DNA of 64,000 bases. Source: Scolanthus callimorphus. Taxonomy: Eukaryota > Cnidaria > Anthozoa > Actiniaria > Edwardsiidae. This document shows, piece after piece, positions 10,907 through 22,400 of this stretch. Positions within the stretch are counted from its first letter, which is position 1. Each line of letters opens with the position of its first letter. A program made the position numbers and the translations under genes. Under the pieces are notes generated by a model. It was not told the DNA's origin. It was given only the letters and a program-made list of their open reading frames with translations, and ran no database searches. The DNA is taken from the NCBI GenBank assembly GCA_033964015.1, contig JAWWUD010000099.1, positions 372,001 through 436,000 on the forward strand, given 5' to 3'.

Positions 10907-11935
10907 ATGAGAATTATCACAAATATCCGGTTTGGCCGTATGGTTTGTGGATTGTCGGTAGTTTTAGTCGCTCTCTTCTTGTTTCTGCTAAGTCACATTA
11001 CTTTCCACAAAACAACCTTCAATATCGCTAATACAATCAAAGGGAAATTTCATCATTGGTTCCAAAAAGCCGTGTTTGACCATAACTGGGAAGATATACA
11101 CTGCCGACGAAGGTTTAAAAACGAGACACACGTCGATAAATTCTGGATCAAAGTTATAAGCGAGCAGCTCAACATCAAAGATGGTCAAGCCGTGTTTGAT
11201 GCAAACACAGGTTGTAATGAATGGCTCAGAGGTCTAAGAAAGGAGTATCCCAATTTAAAAATTGGTGGCGCTCATACGGACCAGTATGCGGTGGATTATG
11301 CACAGAGACTATTCAATGACACTGCAGATTCATTTGGGTTAATATCTAAGCTAAATGGAAAGATAGAATTTGTTCACTCTCCTCAGTACGACCACGCTAT
11401 AAACTTTGGAGGGCTTAGAGAAATAAAACCCAGAGGTGTTCAGTGTAACTTGGTAAGAGAATTGCTAAGAATTGTGAAGCCTGGAGGATCAATTTATCTG
11501 GGTCATAATATGGAAACTAATGAATGCAAAGTTATGAAAAAATTTCAAAATGTTGTGCCGTTGCCAGGGTGTTATTGGTCAGACTGCCTAAAAAAGCGGA
11601 CAGACGTGGCAGAGATTTACTATATCAAAGAAAGTGATCTTTATGGGGAACATCAAGATATCGATAGCTGCTACACAGCGGTATTCATTCACAAGAATGT
11701 CTTTGTCAGTCGAAATCGTGGCAGCCCGGATGGAGGCCAGCCGAAGTATAAGCCACACCCAAAGAAATACACTTGTGTCCCAGATCACATATTTGATAAA
11801 ACAGACATTGAAGTAATGGCACATGCAAAGATATTAACCCACCCGAAGAACATCATGCAGTCTATCAAGAAGTATAAAGAACTCAATAAGAAAAGAGCTA
11901 ATGTTAGCAATATTATAGCAAGCTCTACTTTGTGA
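10907..11935 (+). CDS. single-exon type II membrane putative SAM-dependent methyltransferase, 342 aa
   Basis: A complete intronless frame of 342 codons. Residues 1-11 are basic and are followed by one strongly hydrophobic helix (about 12-32, CGLSVVLVALFLFLL), so the protein should be a type II membrane protein with a lumenal or extracellular catalytic part, probably Golgi/ER. Residues 95-104 (AVFDANTGCN) resemble motif I of class I methyltransferases, although the usual glycine-rich loop is reduced to a single TGC. Residues 186-199 (LLRIVKPGGSIYLG) match the characteristic post-motif seen as LKPGG in these enzymes. Cysteines are frequent (C66, C103, C180, C207, C222, C227, C255, C290), which suits an oxidising compartment, and N72 and N137 sit in N-glycosylation sequons. 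Substrate and pathway are unknown. No frameshift is seen, unlike several neighbours. Confidence 0.8.
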   Translation: MRIITNIRFGRMVCGLSVVLVALFLFLLSHITFHKTTFNIANTIKGKFHHWFQKAVFDHNWEDIHCRRRFKNETHVDKFWIKVISEQLNIKDGQAVFDANTGCNEWLRGLRKEYPNLKIGGAHTDQYAVDYAQRLFNDTADSFGLISKLNGKIEFVHSPQYDHAINFGGLREIKPRGVQCNLVRELLRIVKPGGSIYLGHNMETNECKVMKKFQNVVPLPGCYWSDCLKKRTDVAEIYYIKESDLYGEHQDIDSCYTAVFIHKNVFVSRNRGSPDGGQPKYKPHPKKYTCVPDHIFDKTDIEVMAHAKILTHPKNIMQSIKKYKELNKKRANVSNIIASSTL

Positions 11936-12124
11936 ATTCACACCATTTTAATATGCCAGGATGTTTCTACAAATTTCACTCGTAAATTGTGTGAGCTTTC
12001 TGCACTACTTACACAGCATTTAAACACAATTAGTATCTAAACTGCAGTGTTTTATCAGGATTTTGGCCACTGAGAAACACTGTAATTCACACGTGTGAAA
12101 AATTATGATAATGGCCACTATCAC

Positions 12125-12819
12125 TACCCTGCTGGCAGAGGTTTTTTTCTGTCAGTCTTTTATTAGCTAGCATTAAGTTCTTCGCGTGTCTGGTACGTCG
12201 CGTGGTTGTTTTGATTTGCGCCCAGAAAAAAACCTCTGCCGCACACCGCTTAGAATTTCAGTTGAGCATGCGCTTAAGGGACCTCCAAATTCTTGGAGGT
12301 AGATAAACATGACTAACAAGTTTTCAAACTGGTTTTGATGAGTGTTTTGACAGCTAAAGTTACGAACTGCAGATCGCCGCTACTCGTAACAACAAAGGTA
12401 TTTTGGCATTTCTTTGGTTTTCCTTTAGACTACGGGTAAAGTGCTATGCTCTGGTCAGCAAGGATAAAGTGCTTTTGTAGCCAGCAGTCAACATTTGTAA
12501 ATATCATTTCAGATTCACAGGAATTCGTCTTCAGCTATAAATCTTTGAACGTTAGCATTGCGTTGTCAACAGCTTAGGAAACCCTGTGGATGCATCAGCA
12601 TTGTATTACTCACCACGTGGGATTCTTATGTCAAAATCATCAAAATCCCTATAGTAACGGGCTTATGATGCATTGACGCTCAACGGAAATTCTAAGTGGT
12701 TTGCGGCAGAGGTTTTTTTCCTGGGCGCAAATCAAAACATCATGCGACATTCCAGACATGTGAAAACCTTAATGCTAGCTAATAAAGACTGACAGAAAAA
12801 AACCTCTGCCAGCAGGGTA
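12125..12819. mobile_element. 695-bp non-autonomous hAT-like element with 8-bp target duplication
   Basis: Termini TACCCTGCTGGCAGAGG and its exact complement bound the element. A perfect 8-bp direct repeat ACTATCAC flanks it at 12117-12124 and 12820-12827, which is the target-duplication length of hAT transposases. The inverted arms are about 118 bp (12125-12242 and 12702-12819), and each arm also ends internally with the GAAAAAAACCTCTGCC motif, so each looks like a small element itself. No transposase frame is present. Confidence 0.8.
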
Positions 12820-14028
12820 ACTATCACAAAATTAATAAAATCGAAAATTTTTCACAAAAACGTTTATATAATAGACAGAATAATAAATGGGTGCTGCACT
12901 GCGTGAGACTGGATCAAACTTTGAACACTCAAAGATAAATTCCATATCCCTGCACGCCCATGTATTATTCTCTATGTAATTGTAACATTGAAAGATTGCT
13001 GGAGTAACAGTCAAATTGCAACATTTTCTCATGCAAAAACTTGTGCCATGATTTCCATGTGACATGTTACACAGGACATTTTGCAACATTTTCCTAGTGA
13101 TCAGAATTTAGCACACACTCCTATGTAAACAGCCTTGCTTCCCGTTCACAGCAAGGATTGTGATGTTGTATAAAAAAAAACAATTGCAAGTTGACCAGCA
13201 TCACACTGCCTTTATAGGTTGTTCAATTTAATCAAAAATTTGACCTCAAATTTGGTGAATGGTGGGGTTTTCTCAGTATCAAGATGTTTCACTGTATTTC
13301 TCCCAGGAGAATTTCATGAAATTTTGCCATTTCAAGGCAGTCTCCAGATTTTAGAAGTCTTGGGGTTAACATCCCTGAGTTCAGACACTGTAATATGCAA
13401 CGCTGTATTAGTGCCTAGGAGTTCTTTTGGTCTTAGATTTAAATCTATATCTTGGCATGCTTGAAGTCTTCTAGACTGTTGTAGATAACATTTGTCTGTG
13501 CCTTAGTTACACAAGTTATATGTATCTGTCACTTCTCACCATTATATTAAAAACGTATTCGAAGCACTACATTGTGATAAAATAAACACAACCATTTTGT
13601 CATGCTAAAGTACTGCTTTGAAAATTCTACATAAATCAAAGTTAATATATCAGAGAAAATGTACTGAGGGATACTTGTTTGTCAATCTTCCCATAACATA
13701 TGTTTGTTTGTAAAAGAATACAGAGAAATCTTTAGTATTAATAAGGAAACTCTACATAAATCCTTCACAGGGCTAAACAGGGAGACTTAATAGGCTGCAT
13801 TTTGTATATTACAAGCATAACATAGCCCAGCCTCGATGAGGCTTCAAAATGCAACCATATTGGTCATGAAAGATGATTACTACGTACTTAAGTAAGATGA
13901 TTGCATAGAGCTCAATTTGAGAAGTCTCTAGCAATGCATTTTTATGTCTTTAAAAGTTTCTTCACTGCGAACCTGATCTAATTGAGCACATTAAATATTA
14001 GCCACTATGCAAGGCAAGGCAATTCCAT

Positions 14029-14378
14029 GAATCAAACATCTAAGCAACCCAGTCGTTTTTGCAAAAATCAAGCAAATCACACTGTTGGTAGCCTGAATTT
14101 CAGACGTTGTTTCCCTCATAACAAAAATACAGAGAAAATTACAATGGAAAATATGTCTTGTTGGTACCTTTTAGGGGTCAAAATCAACTAAGCAACTTCA
14201 TGTTTGGTACCTTTTAGGGGTCAAATTGAAAGTTCCCGATGAGCTTCCCTCATAACAAAAAATACAAGAGAAAATTACAATGGAAAATATGTCTTGTTGG
14301 TACCTTTTAGGGGTCAAAATCACTAAGCGACTTCATGTTTGGTACCTTTTAGGGAAATTGAAAGTTCCCGATGAGCAG
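14029..14378 (+). repeat. dispersed TACCTTTTAGGGGTCAAA repeat, locally duplicated
   Basis: The block AATGGAAAATATGTCTTGTT...GGTACCTTTTAGGGGTCAAA occurs at 14141-14240 and again at 14278-14375. Diverged relatives are at 28135-28280 and 56205-56345, sharing AGCAAATCAAGCAA, TTTTAGGGGT and GAAAGTTCCCGA. Here and at 56338 the repeat runs directly into a C-run. Confidence 0.65.
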
Positions 14379-14403
14379 CCCCCCCCCCCCCCCCCCCCCC
14401 CCC
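14379..14403. repeat. poly(C) run, 25 bases
   Basis: An uninterrupted C run at the 3' edge of the TACCTTTTAGGGGT repeat. The G-rich strand could form a quadruplex. Confidence 0.95.
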
Positions 14404-15126
14404 GGTATCTAAGAAAGCAGCCAAAACATGGTTTGACTGTAGCTTCAGAGTTTGAAGAATAGTGAAAACTGTAAGAATAATCTTTGCCACAATCTCATTT
14501 TAAGTCTCAAAGTAAATATGGGCTGGACCTGTTTTAAATATTCTCCTAGTATTCATGTCTCATTTGAATCTGACAGTTTCCATTTCTATTGTAGGTTTGA
14601 AACAACACCAAGTGATAGTATCAGATTGTAGTCTCCTATTTGAAAAACCTAACTGGGATCTATGTAGATTGTATAGGATCATGTAAGATCTTACAGGGTC
14701 CTGTTAGGTTTTTCACCAAAGGCTGTTATTCAGCCCATTTTTATTGGTCCAGGTTTTGGTTTTAGAAAGGAATCTTATTTAATACAAATAATGCAGTTTC
14801 AACATGGGAAAATTAACATAATCCAATCTAGTTCATGGACATTTTAATACTGCCTTTCAACAGTAATCGTCTGCACTTATGTATGTTAGTATCATCTTGT
14901 CAGCATTTGTTTTATAATTCATTGAAATATGTAGCAGCTCAATAGTACTGTTTCTTTTTTTTATTCTTGTACCACATTGCTTCAATCTTCACAGATCTTA
15001 GTGTGCAATGCATCACAGTTTACAGGCAGTAGTTGTTAAAATTAGATTATAGTGCACTCGTGTACAGCTAGAAGATTTGAGACATTTGATTGTGCAAGTT
15101 ATTATTCATTTTTAGTGGAACTTTGT

Positions 15127-15256
15127 TTCAATTGTGTGGTACCAGGAAATATCCATTCCCCCTAACAGATTGGAAATTCCAGTGGGTGGGGGGAGTCAAT
15201 TTACCTGATTTCTTCCATACAAATACTGTATTTCCTTTGGAAATTCCTGAGGGTGT

Positions 15257-15304
<48 letters not shown>

Positions 15305-15360
15305 CACTTTTCAGCACCCTTCCATGGGAGGGAGGTATATTTTCCAGAACCACACATTGT
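15127..15360. mobile_element. family D fold-back repeat with (GT)n and 33-base poly(G)
   Basis: The left side TGTGTGGTACCAGGAAATAT is mirrored by the right side ATTTTCCAGAACCACACA. Inside are GGAAATTCC motifs, a short (GT)n and an uninterrupted G run at 15271-15303. Relatives are at 32343-32520, at about 34690-34840 and partly near 30500-30540. Confidence 0.7.
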
Positions 15361-16497
15361 AATAATACAATAAAGATGCCACTTGCAAGCTGCCAAGTGT
15401 TTCCCTGAGTGTTTTACAATAACCTGAGGAATGTGTTTTATATAATTAATCTATTTGAGAATTTTCAAACATTTCCCTGTTTTTTTCCATGAAACACCTG
15501 TGTTTACTTGTGACCTGAAGAGTACAGGAGCAAGTGGTAACCCCTGTTAACATATTGTACCTCTGTTTACTTCCAGTCACACAAGTCTACCTCAGGGATG
15601 TCAACTCAGTGTCAGATTTGGTGGGAGTCGCCTGGCATAATTATTTTCCTAAATTATTGCCATATGTTAACTTTATTTCTCCCACAGTTTCCATTCTTGG
15701 AATGTTCTGATATGACCCTTGTATTTTGTCTGAAATCTCAAGGTTTCTCCCAATTTATGAAGTTCTAGGGTCGATATGATAGCAAGAGGAAACAATGCTC
15801 TGAACCACTCATTTTCCCTAATGTAATTGTCTTGTGTATTACCTGACATACAATTATGCCAAATATCTCAACAGTAAAAACGTCGGACACAAACAAAACA
15901 AAAATGCAAGCAGCTGCATAGGATGCTATTCTGACCCTGTGCTTAGCAAGATCTGTTTCTCAGATCTCAGTTTCCCTGCGAGCAGAGGCTGTAGGGATTT
16001 ATGTCACCCTGTATTTTCTTTACTTTTCTGCTTTTTATTTTTGTGAACTTATGTAGCCACTTCTTGAAATTAAACACCTATAAAACAAAACAAGTTTTTA
16101 GCCCCTGCTGCTAATTTGTAGCTGGGACACAACCTCTGTTTTGGTCCCTTGATGGAAAATCCCTCTGGCCAAAAATACAATATTGTTAGATTAGCTTTCT
16201 TGCATCTGCTCACGGGTGAATGTGGTCGCTTATTATGATTTTATTCAGGCTCTTACCTCGTAAATAAGGATCTAACCGCCCGCTTTATCACTATTAGTCC
16301 AATTCTTCGACATAATGAAACACTCCCGCCAAAAATTTCACTTCGAAATACACCTACCACAGGAAGCCCAAAAGAGAGCAGGACCAGGGAGGAAGACTGA
16401 GCACGAGCGTTAGGGCGCATGTGCATTTTTCACCGGATGCGAAGAGAGAAGATAGCGAGAATTTTGAGTTTTTCTTTCGCTTTCTTCGCTAAAAATC

Positions 16498-19400
16498 ATG
16501 GCAGATGACGACTGGGCTGCTGCAGCAGACGAACAAGAACGTTTATCGGGTCAGGTTAGTTTCAAACGCAGAGTTTGATGCGGTAGTTTGCGATAGAACT
16601 GATAGTGACTTGCCTCGCACGTGTTGTCACATTTTGTGTTTGAAAACTTTTCAGGAAATCGTGTCGATTTTTTAGTCCATTCGACGCTTTTCCTCTCAAA
16701 ATGGGGCGCAACATAATAGCAAGATCCTTCCAAGATGAGATTCTAATAATTCCTTTTATACTTAAGCAGTAGAATACGTTTGTTTGCCGGTTTTCGATTG
16801 CCGCATCAAAAACCGGCATGTTTTCGTCTTGTCGACTATCGATTTTGCCGCCCAGCTCGGTTAGGTGGTGATTCAGGAGACTGGTACGAACTCAGATCGA
16901 CCTGAGTTCATACCGGTCTCATGTAATCACCTCCATTTTGAACGTGTATATGTGCGACCGGTACGGACTCTAAAGTCGTTCGTGTCGGATCAGCAACAGG
17001 AATGAATTCGTGCCGGTAAGGACTTTTTACAGACCGGCCTCATGTAAACGCATGTAAAGAACTTTATCAGGGCCGGTACGAATTCAGATTGTTCTGAGGT
17101 CGTACCGGTCTCATTTAATCACCGCCTTACTTTGGTGCATGTTCCCAGTTAGCTCAATTGGTAAAGCACTTGTCTGTTGTGCAGAAGGTTTAGGGCTCAA
17201 CTCATGGCTGTCTTTCAGTTTAAGTCCCATCCACACGTATCCAGATATTTTTGAATCCGCAACTATTTCTTTCATGATACGGCTATCATCCACGTGCATC
17301 CGGCGAATTCGCAGACAAATCCGGATATTTTCTGATATGATGACCAGATTTGTCTGCAAATTCGCCCGATGCATGTGGACAATAGTCATATGTGGAAAGA
17401 AAAAGTTGCGGATTAAAAAATATTAGAATACATGAGGACAGGCAAATTCGAATTGAATATGCTGTGATCACATTACGTGTGGATGCTGATATTTTCATAT
17501 CTGGAAAGAAAAAGTTGGGGATTCAAAAATATCAGGATAAGTGTGGATGGGGCCTTAGTCAGATATTAATGCAATATTTTCATTTTAATATTGTGAGCCC
17601 TACACTGAGGACAGCTGTACCACTGTTGCTGTTCAGTTTTTACATTCCTCTTATGGATTTTGCATTTCAAGGTAAACAAGCTTGTAATTGGTAAGCCTGC
17701 ACCAGCAGCAGTTCCTAACAGCACTGTCACACCCTTCACACCCCCTGCTGCAGCTGTCCCAGAGCAGAAGCCAGCAGCACCAGCTAATGACTCTGGTTGG
17801 GAGGAAGGGGAAGCAGCAAATGGGAAATCTGAGGAGGCAGGTATGGGTCACTTATTATACTACTCTTCCCAGTAGACCGTTACACCTCTCGGTTTTTCAG
17901 CCCGCCGGTGGCTGTCCAAAATTGATCATGTGATCACTTTTTTTGTACCACGTGATGAGTTGCTTATGTACCACGTGATCAATGTTTGTGGGCGTAAACT
18001 TTGAGAGTTCATTGTTTTTCTGCATTCCAACGAAGTCTACGCCCAAAACGGTTGATCACGTGCTACATAAGCAACCCATCACGTGGTACAAAAAAGTTGA
18101 TCACGCGATCAATTTTAGACTGGCGCCAGCAGGCAGAAAAATCGAGAGGTGTAACGGTCTACTGGGAAGAGTAGTAGACAGCGTCAATTAACTAAGTTAA
18201 CATAACTTTTTGCCAGGGGTGATCATATGAAAAACTTAATAGATCTTACATTTGAGCTCTTTGAACATACAGAATTTTATACTTTTAAGAGGTGTGAATG
18301 GTAAATTTGAGATTTTCTGAGACATTAAGATAAAATTTCAAGATCGAGTCAAAGATTGTCCCTCACTCTTTGTTTGAACTGTGCCATGGTCTTTTAGCCA
18401 AGCATGGCACAACCAAACTTGTCCTTATCTTTTGCCAAATCAAGCAAAATATTCTGGACTAGATATATATATAATTATCACTGTCCCTCTTATTAGATGA
18501 TGCCAAGTTGCTAGCAGAATCCTCTTTGCTCTCAAAACTGTTGAGAAACAAGCTGGTGGCCAATAAAATGAAGTAGAAGTCTTGCGAAGTGACCCTAACA
18601 ACCCTCTGTATTCAGCCAAATCATTTGAAGATCTTCCTCTGTGAGTAGGTTGCAAGGATTTCATTTACATCAGCAGCATATTGTTTTTCCTTCATGGGAA
18701 GCACATGGGGTGCAGCATGTAGAGCGCTTGCTTCTCATCTCTGCGCACCAGGCTTGATTCCCTGTCAGGGTCAGTTGGGATTTTTGTCTGCTGTTTCAAA
18801 CCTGTGTTCATCATTGGTTGAAGTGGTTAGTCATTTCTCCTGTGTTTCAAATCTTAATCAGAATGGAAGGGACGTTAAACAACCACAGTACCCACTACAG
18901 CAGGGCTTGAAATTGCACCCGATACAGGTGTAACTATTTACGCCTAACTTTTTAGACTTACGCATAAAATAATGCTATTGTTTCCATTTTCTACTGTGTT
19001 CTCCTAGTGGATTTATGCCTAGATTTTTGATGAATTGCACCTTAATGTTGGTACAAGGTGTAAAATTAGGACTATGATTATTTCTTAATTTCGAGCCCTG
19101 TATGTAATGATATATCTTACAACCACTCATGAATGTAAACTGCATTTTATAAATCGCAGTCTGCATCTATTCTAGGGACTAGACATCTCCACATCAGCTG
19201 TAAACCACATGTCCATACAATAATTTGAAGTATACAAGTTACAAGTGCATACATTTACATTTGTCCTAAATCTGAATACAAGCACTGGCTTAATCTGTTT
19301 TTTGTTACTTGTATCAGATCAGCAAATCTCCGTCGAGGGGTCTATGACATGGGATTCAACAAACCATCCAAGATTCAAGAGACTGCTCTCCCCATGTTAC

Positions 19401-22400
19401 TAGCAGATCCGTAAGTTAATCAAATTTAACAATAGCAAATTGGTCTTTGGTCATGAGAGTGGATTTTATCTGACTGTTGTAAAGAATTGGAGATAACTTT
19501 GTAGTCACTCCTCATGGGCACCAGAACCAGGAGGAGGCCCCCATTAATTCTGGCTAACAGCAACTTTCATGCCTCCCAGTTATTTTTTACTTCTGCCGCC
19601 CATGCTCCTATATGTTCTGCTCAACATTGGCATAATCACTTTGCAATGCTTTCACTACAGCCACATGAAATCTGCTCTAGAGCAGCAACAACAACAACAA
19701 ACAGCAACAACAACATTTATTTATTTTAAAGCACAGCAGCAGCCACTCACCGGGAAAATGACTACATTGTATTCTCACTGCCATTTCTGTGCTAATCATT
19801 TACTAAGCGCTGTTTTTATGTGTCTATTTTTTTTTTTCATTTCACAGGCCAGTTAATATGATTGCCCAGTCTCAGTCAGGTACTGGTAAAACTGCAGCCT
19901 TTGTACTGACCATGCTGAGTAGAGTAGATGCAACAAAGAGTTACCCACAGGTTAGCATATTCAAGTATAGGTACATTGTATGTGACATTAGGCTGGGACC
20001 AAACAGCTCAACATGTTCATTTAACATCATTAATTATTTGTAAAAAAAATTAATCACACAAAGTGTTGTTGTTTCTCCAGTGGTTTTTAACTGATTTGAA
20101 AAGTGTTTGACATCTACTGAGCATCACTCAAATACCAGTAGTTGAATAGACATTCTGAACCAGTTTGGCTGCAGCTTTTACTTGGGATTGGTAAAGTAGC
20201 TGGCTAAGAATAAAGGCCAAAAGATTACAAGCATGAAAAACAGTCTTTAGACCTTTATATATATAGTGCAATTTTCACGCCTAAAATACCTGAATGTCTT
20301 ACCTGTATATTTATTTATTCTATTTTTGTGATGGATGAATCAGAATATCCTCAACCACTTACCAAAAGAAGCTATACATAATCGCAAACAAGGTAGTCTA
20401 AAAACTATTGAGTAATAATGCAACACTCTACATACGAGAGTCATCATCCCAGCTACTTCAAAACAATATTGCCAAAATGTCCTGAAGTTACGGTGCCAGT
20501 ACAAATTGGAAAATGACGTTTTTATTCTCATTGATATTTTGTCAAATCAAATTTATCACTGGAGAAATTGCTTCTACGGCATATTATTCCCAAAAACATA
20601 TTTGTTGTCATTAAATTTTCTCTATGATTTGTAATGCACCCTGTAAAATTTGGCAGAGCTGTCAGTCTCTGTGGCTTCTTCTGTTGAAAATTACAGGAAC
20701 AGTAATCCAAGAGGTTTTCGTGCTGTATTCCTGCACTTTTGTCACAGGAAATCACAGCCCCGTGCCTCTTATACATTACCCTTTTTAATGCTTATCAAGA
20801 TCTTACACATAGAACAGATCAGAAAGTATTGCAATACTAGAAGGGTTGTAATGATGTTCTGTTTTTGTTTTTACATAGGTAATTTGCCTGTCACCAACAT
20901 ATGAGCTGGCTATGCAAACAGGCAAGGTAGCAGAGTCTATGGGAAACATTGCCCACAGATCAAAGTTGCATATGCTGTCAGGGGGAACCAATGTGAGTGC
21001 AGAATTATAATTATGTAATAATTGTTGTGAACCTGGTTGTGAACCTGGTTGTGAACCTGGTACCAAGTCAGGGCTCGTACAGCCGATTGCATTTGAGCGT
21101 TTTACCCTAACAGTTCGCACGTTATGTTTGAACGTTTGAAACTTGCGTTTCTAGGATGAAACGAGATGTTTCTATGGCGAACCAAAGAGTTCTGTCCTAT
21201 CTGATTGGTCAGTGAAAAATACACATGGCGGTTGCCCTTAGAAACGTCCGACTTTTTGTCTCACAACGCAACTTTCAAACGTTCAAACGTAACGTGCCAA
21301 CTGTTAGGGTAAAACGCTCAAACACAATCGGCTGTAATTGCACTTGATACAGGTGTAAATACGCCTAAGAGTCATTCTTTTTTGTTCACTCTCTCTCCTC
21401 TCTTATATTAGGTCCAAAATAGCAACTGTGTTTATACAGTGTTAATCTCCTAATGAAATTAACATGGGAAGTATGAGTGGTGCAGCATGTTAGGCGCTTG
21501 CCTCTCACCTCTGTTCACCAGGTTTGATTCCCAGTGGGGGCAGTTGGGATTTTTCTCTGCTGGTGTTCATCGTGGGTTAGCATTTCACCTGCCCCATGGC
21601 CTATTGGCGTATAGGCAGCTACACCCCTGTTTTGCACTGTTTTCTTTGCTGTCTTAGCCAACAAACAAACAGGTCTGACAGTGAGAAAACTTTCGTGCAA
21701 AGAGCACCCAGTACTTGTTTACTTTGCCTATGGATCTAACCATAGTCTTGCTATATGTCTAGTCCCCAGGGGTCAAAGATGTACAGACCATATAATTATT
21801 GGCACTCCTGGCACTCTACTGGATTGGATAAGGAAGTCCAAAGCGTTTGATGCACGAAAAATATCAGTGTTTGTACTGGATGAGGCAGATATAATGATCG
21901 CACTTCAGGTCACCAGGATCAGTCCATCAGGATACACAAGTAGGTTTACCCTTTACCCTAGAGCATAATAATAATAATAATAACTGTGCTTATATAGCGC
22001 TTATTCTCAAAGCTCTATGTTTGGATAACTCATCCTATAAAAACAGTTTATAAACATAAGTGTGTGTTAGTATGGTGAGTTCTGTGTCAGAGGTTAGGCA
22101 ACTTCCGACGGTCCTTGTGGTTCTTTGACGTTCCTCTGGTTCCGGTTAGTGTAGTGTATCTGAGAGACGGGGCCTACGGTTTAACGTCCTTATCCAAGAA
22201 GATGCGAAGGTCTAACCATTTACAGATGTTAGAGCAAAGGCAGCACCTTCTCCTCAATTGTTTAGAAAAGACTCCCGCACAGAAGCCTGACACTCTTTTT
22301 AACTTAATCAGCTCGCTTTCCACAACCAGTTTTTCAATAGTATTGACTTATTGGCTCTCCAGAAAAGAAACCCCAATTTCCAGAGTCACTGTCCTCCACA

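Larger units (their letters stand above)
11936..16497. other. intergenic/3' UTR region between methyltransferase and DDX19 genes
   Basis: About 4.5 kb without a recognisable gene. It contains the hAT-like element (12125-12819), a repeat block ending in poly(C) (14029-14403) and a (GT)n/poly(G) repeat (15127-15360). The remainder is AT-rich sequence in which I see nothing further. The stretch before 16498 includes the DDX19 promoter and 5' UTR. Confidence 0.5.

Noticed and set aside
17139..17212. Functional tRNA gene
   Set aside because: A- and B-box-like words are present, but the B box departs from consensus and no acceptor stem forms. It is better read as a SINE head.
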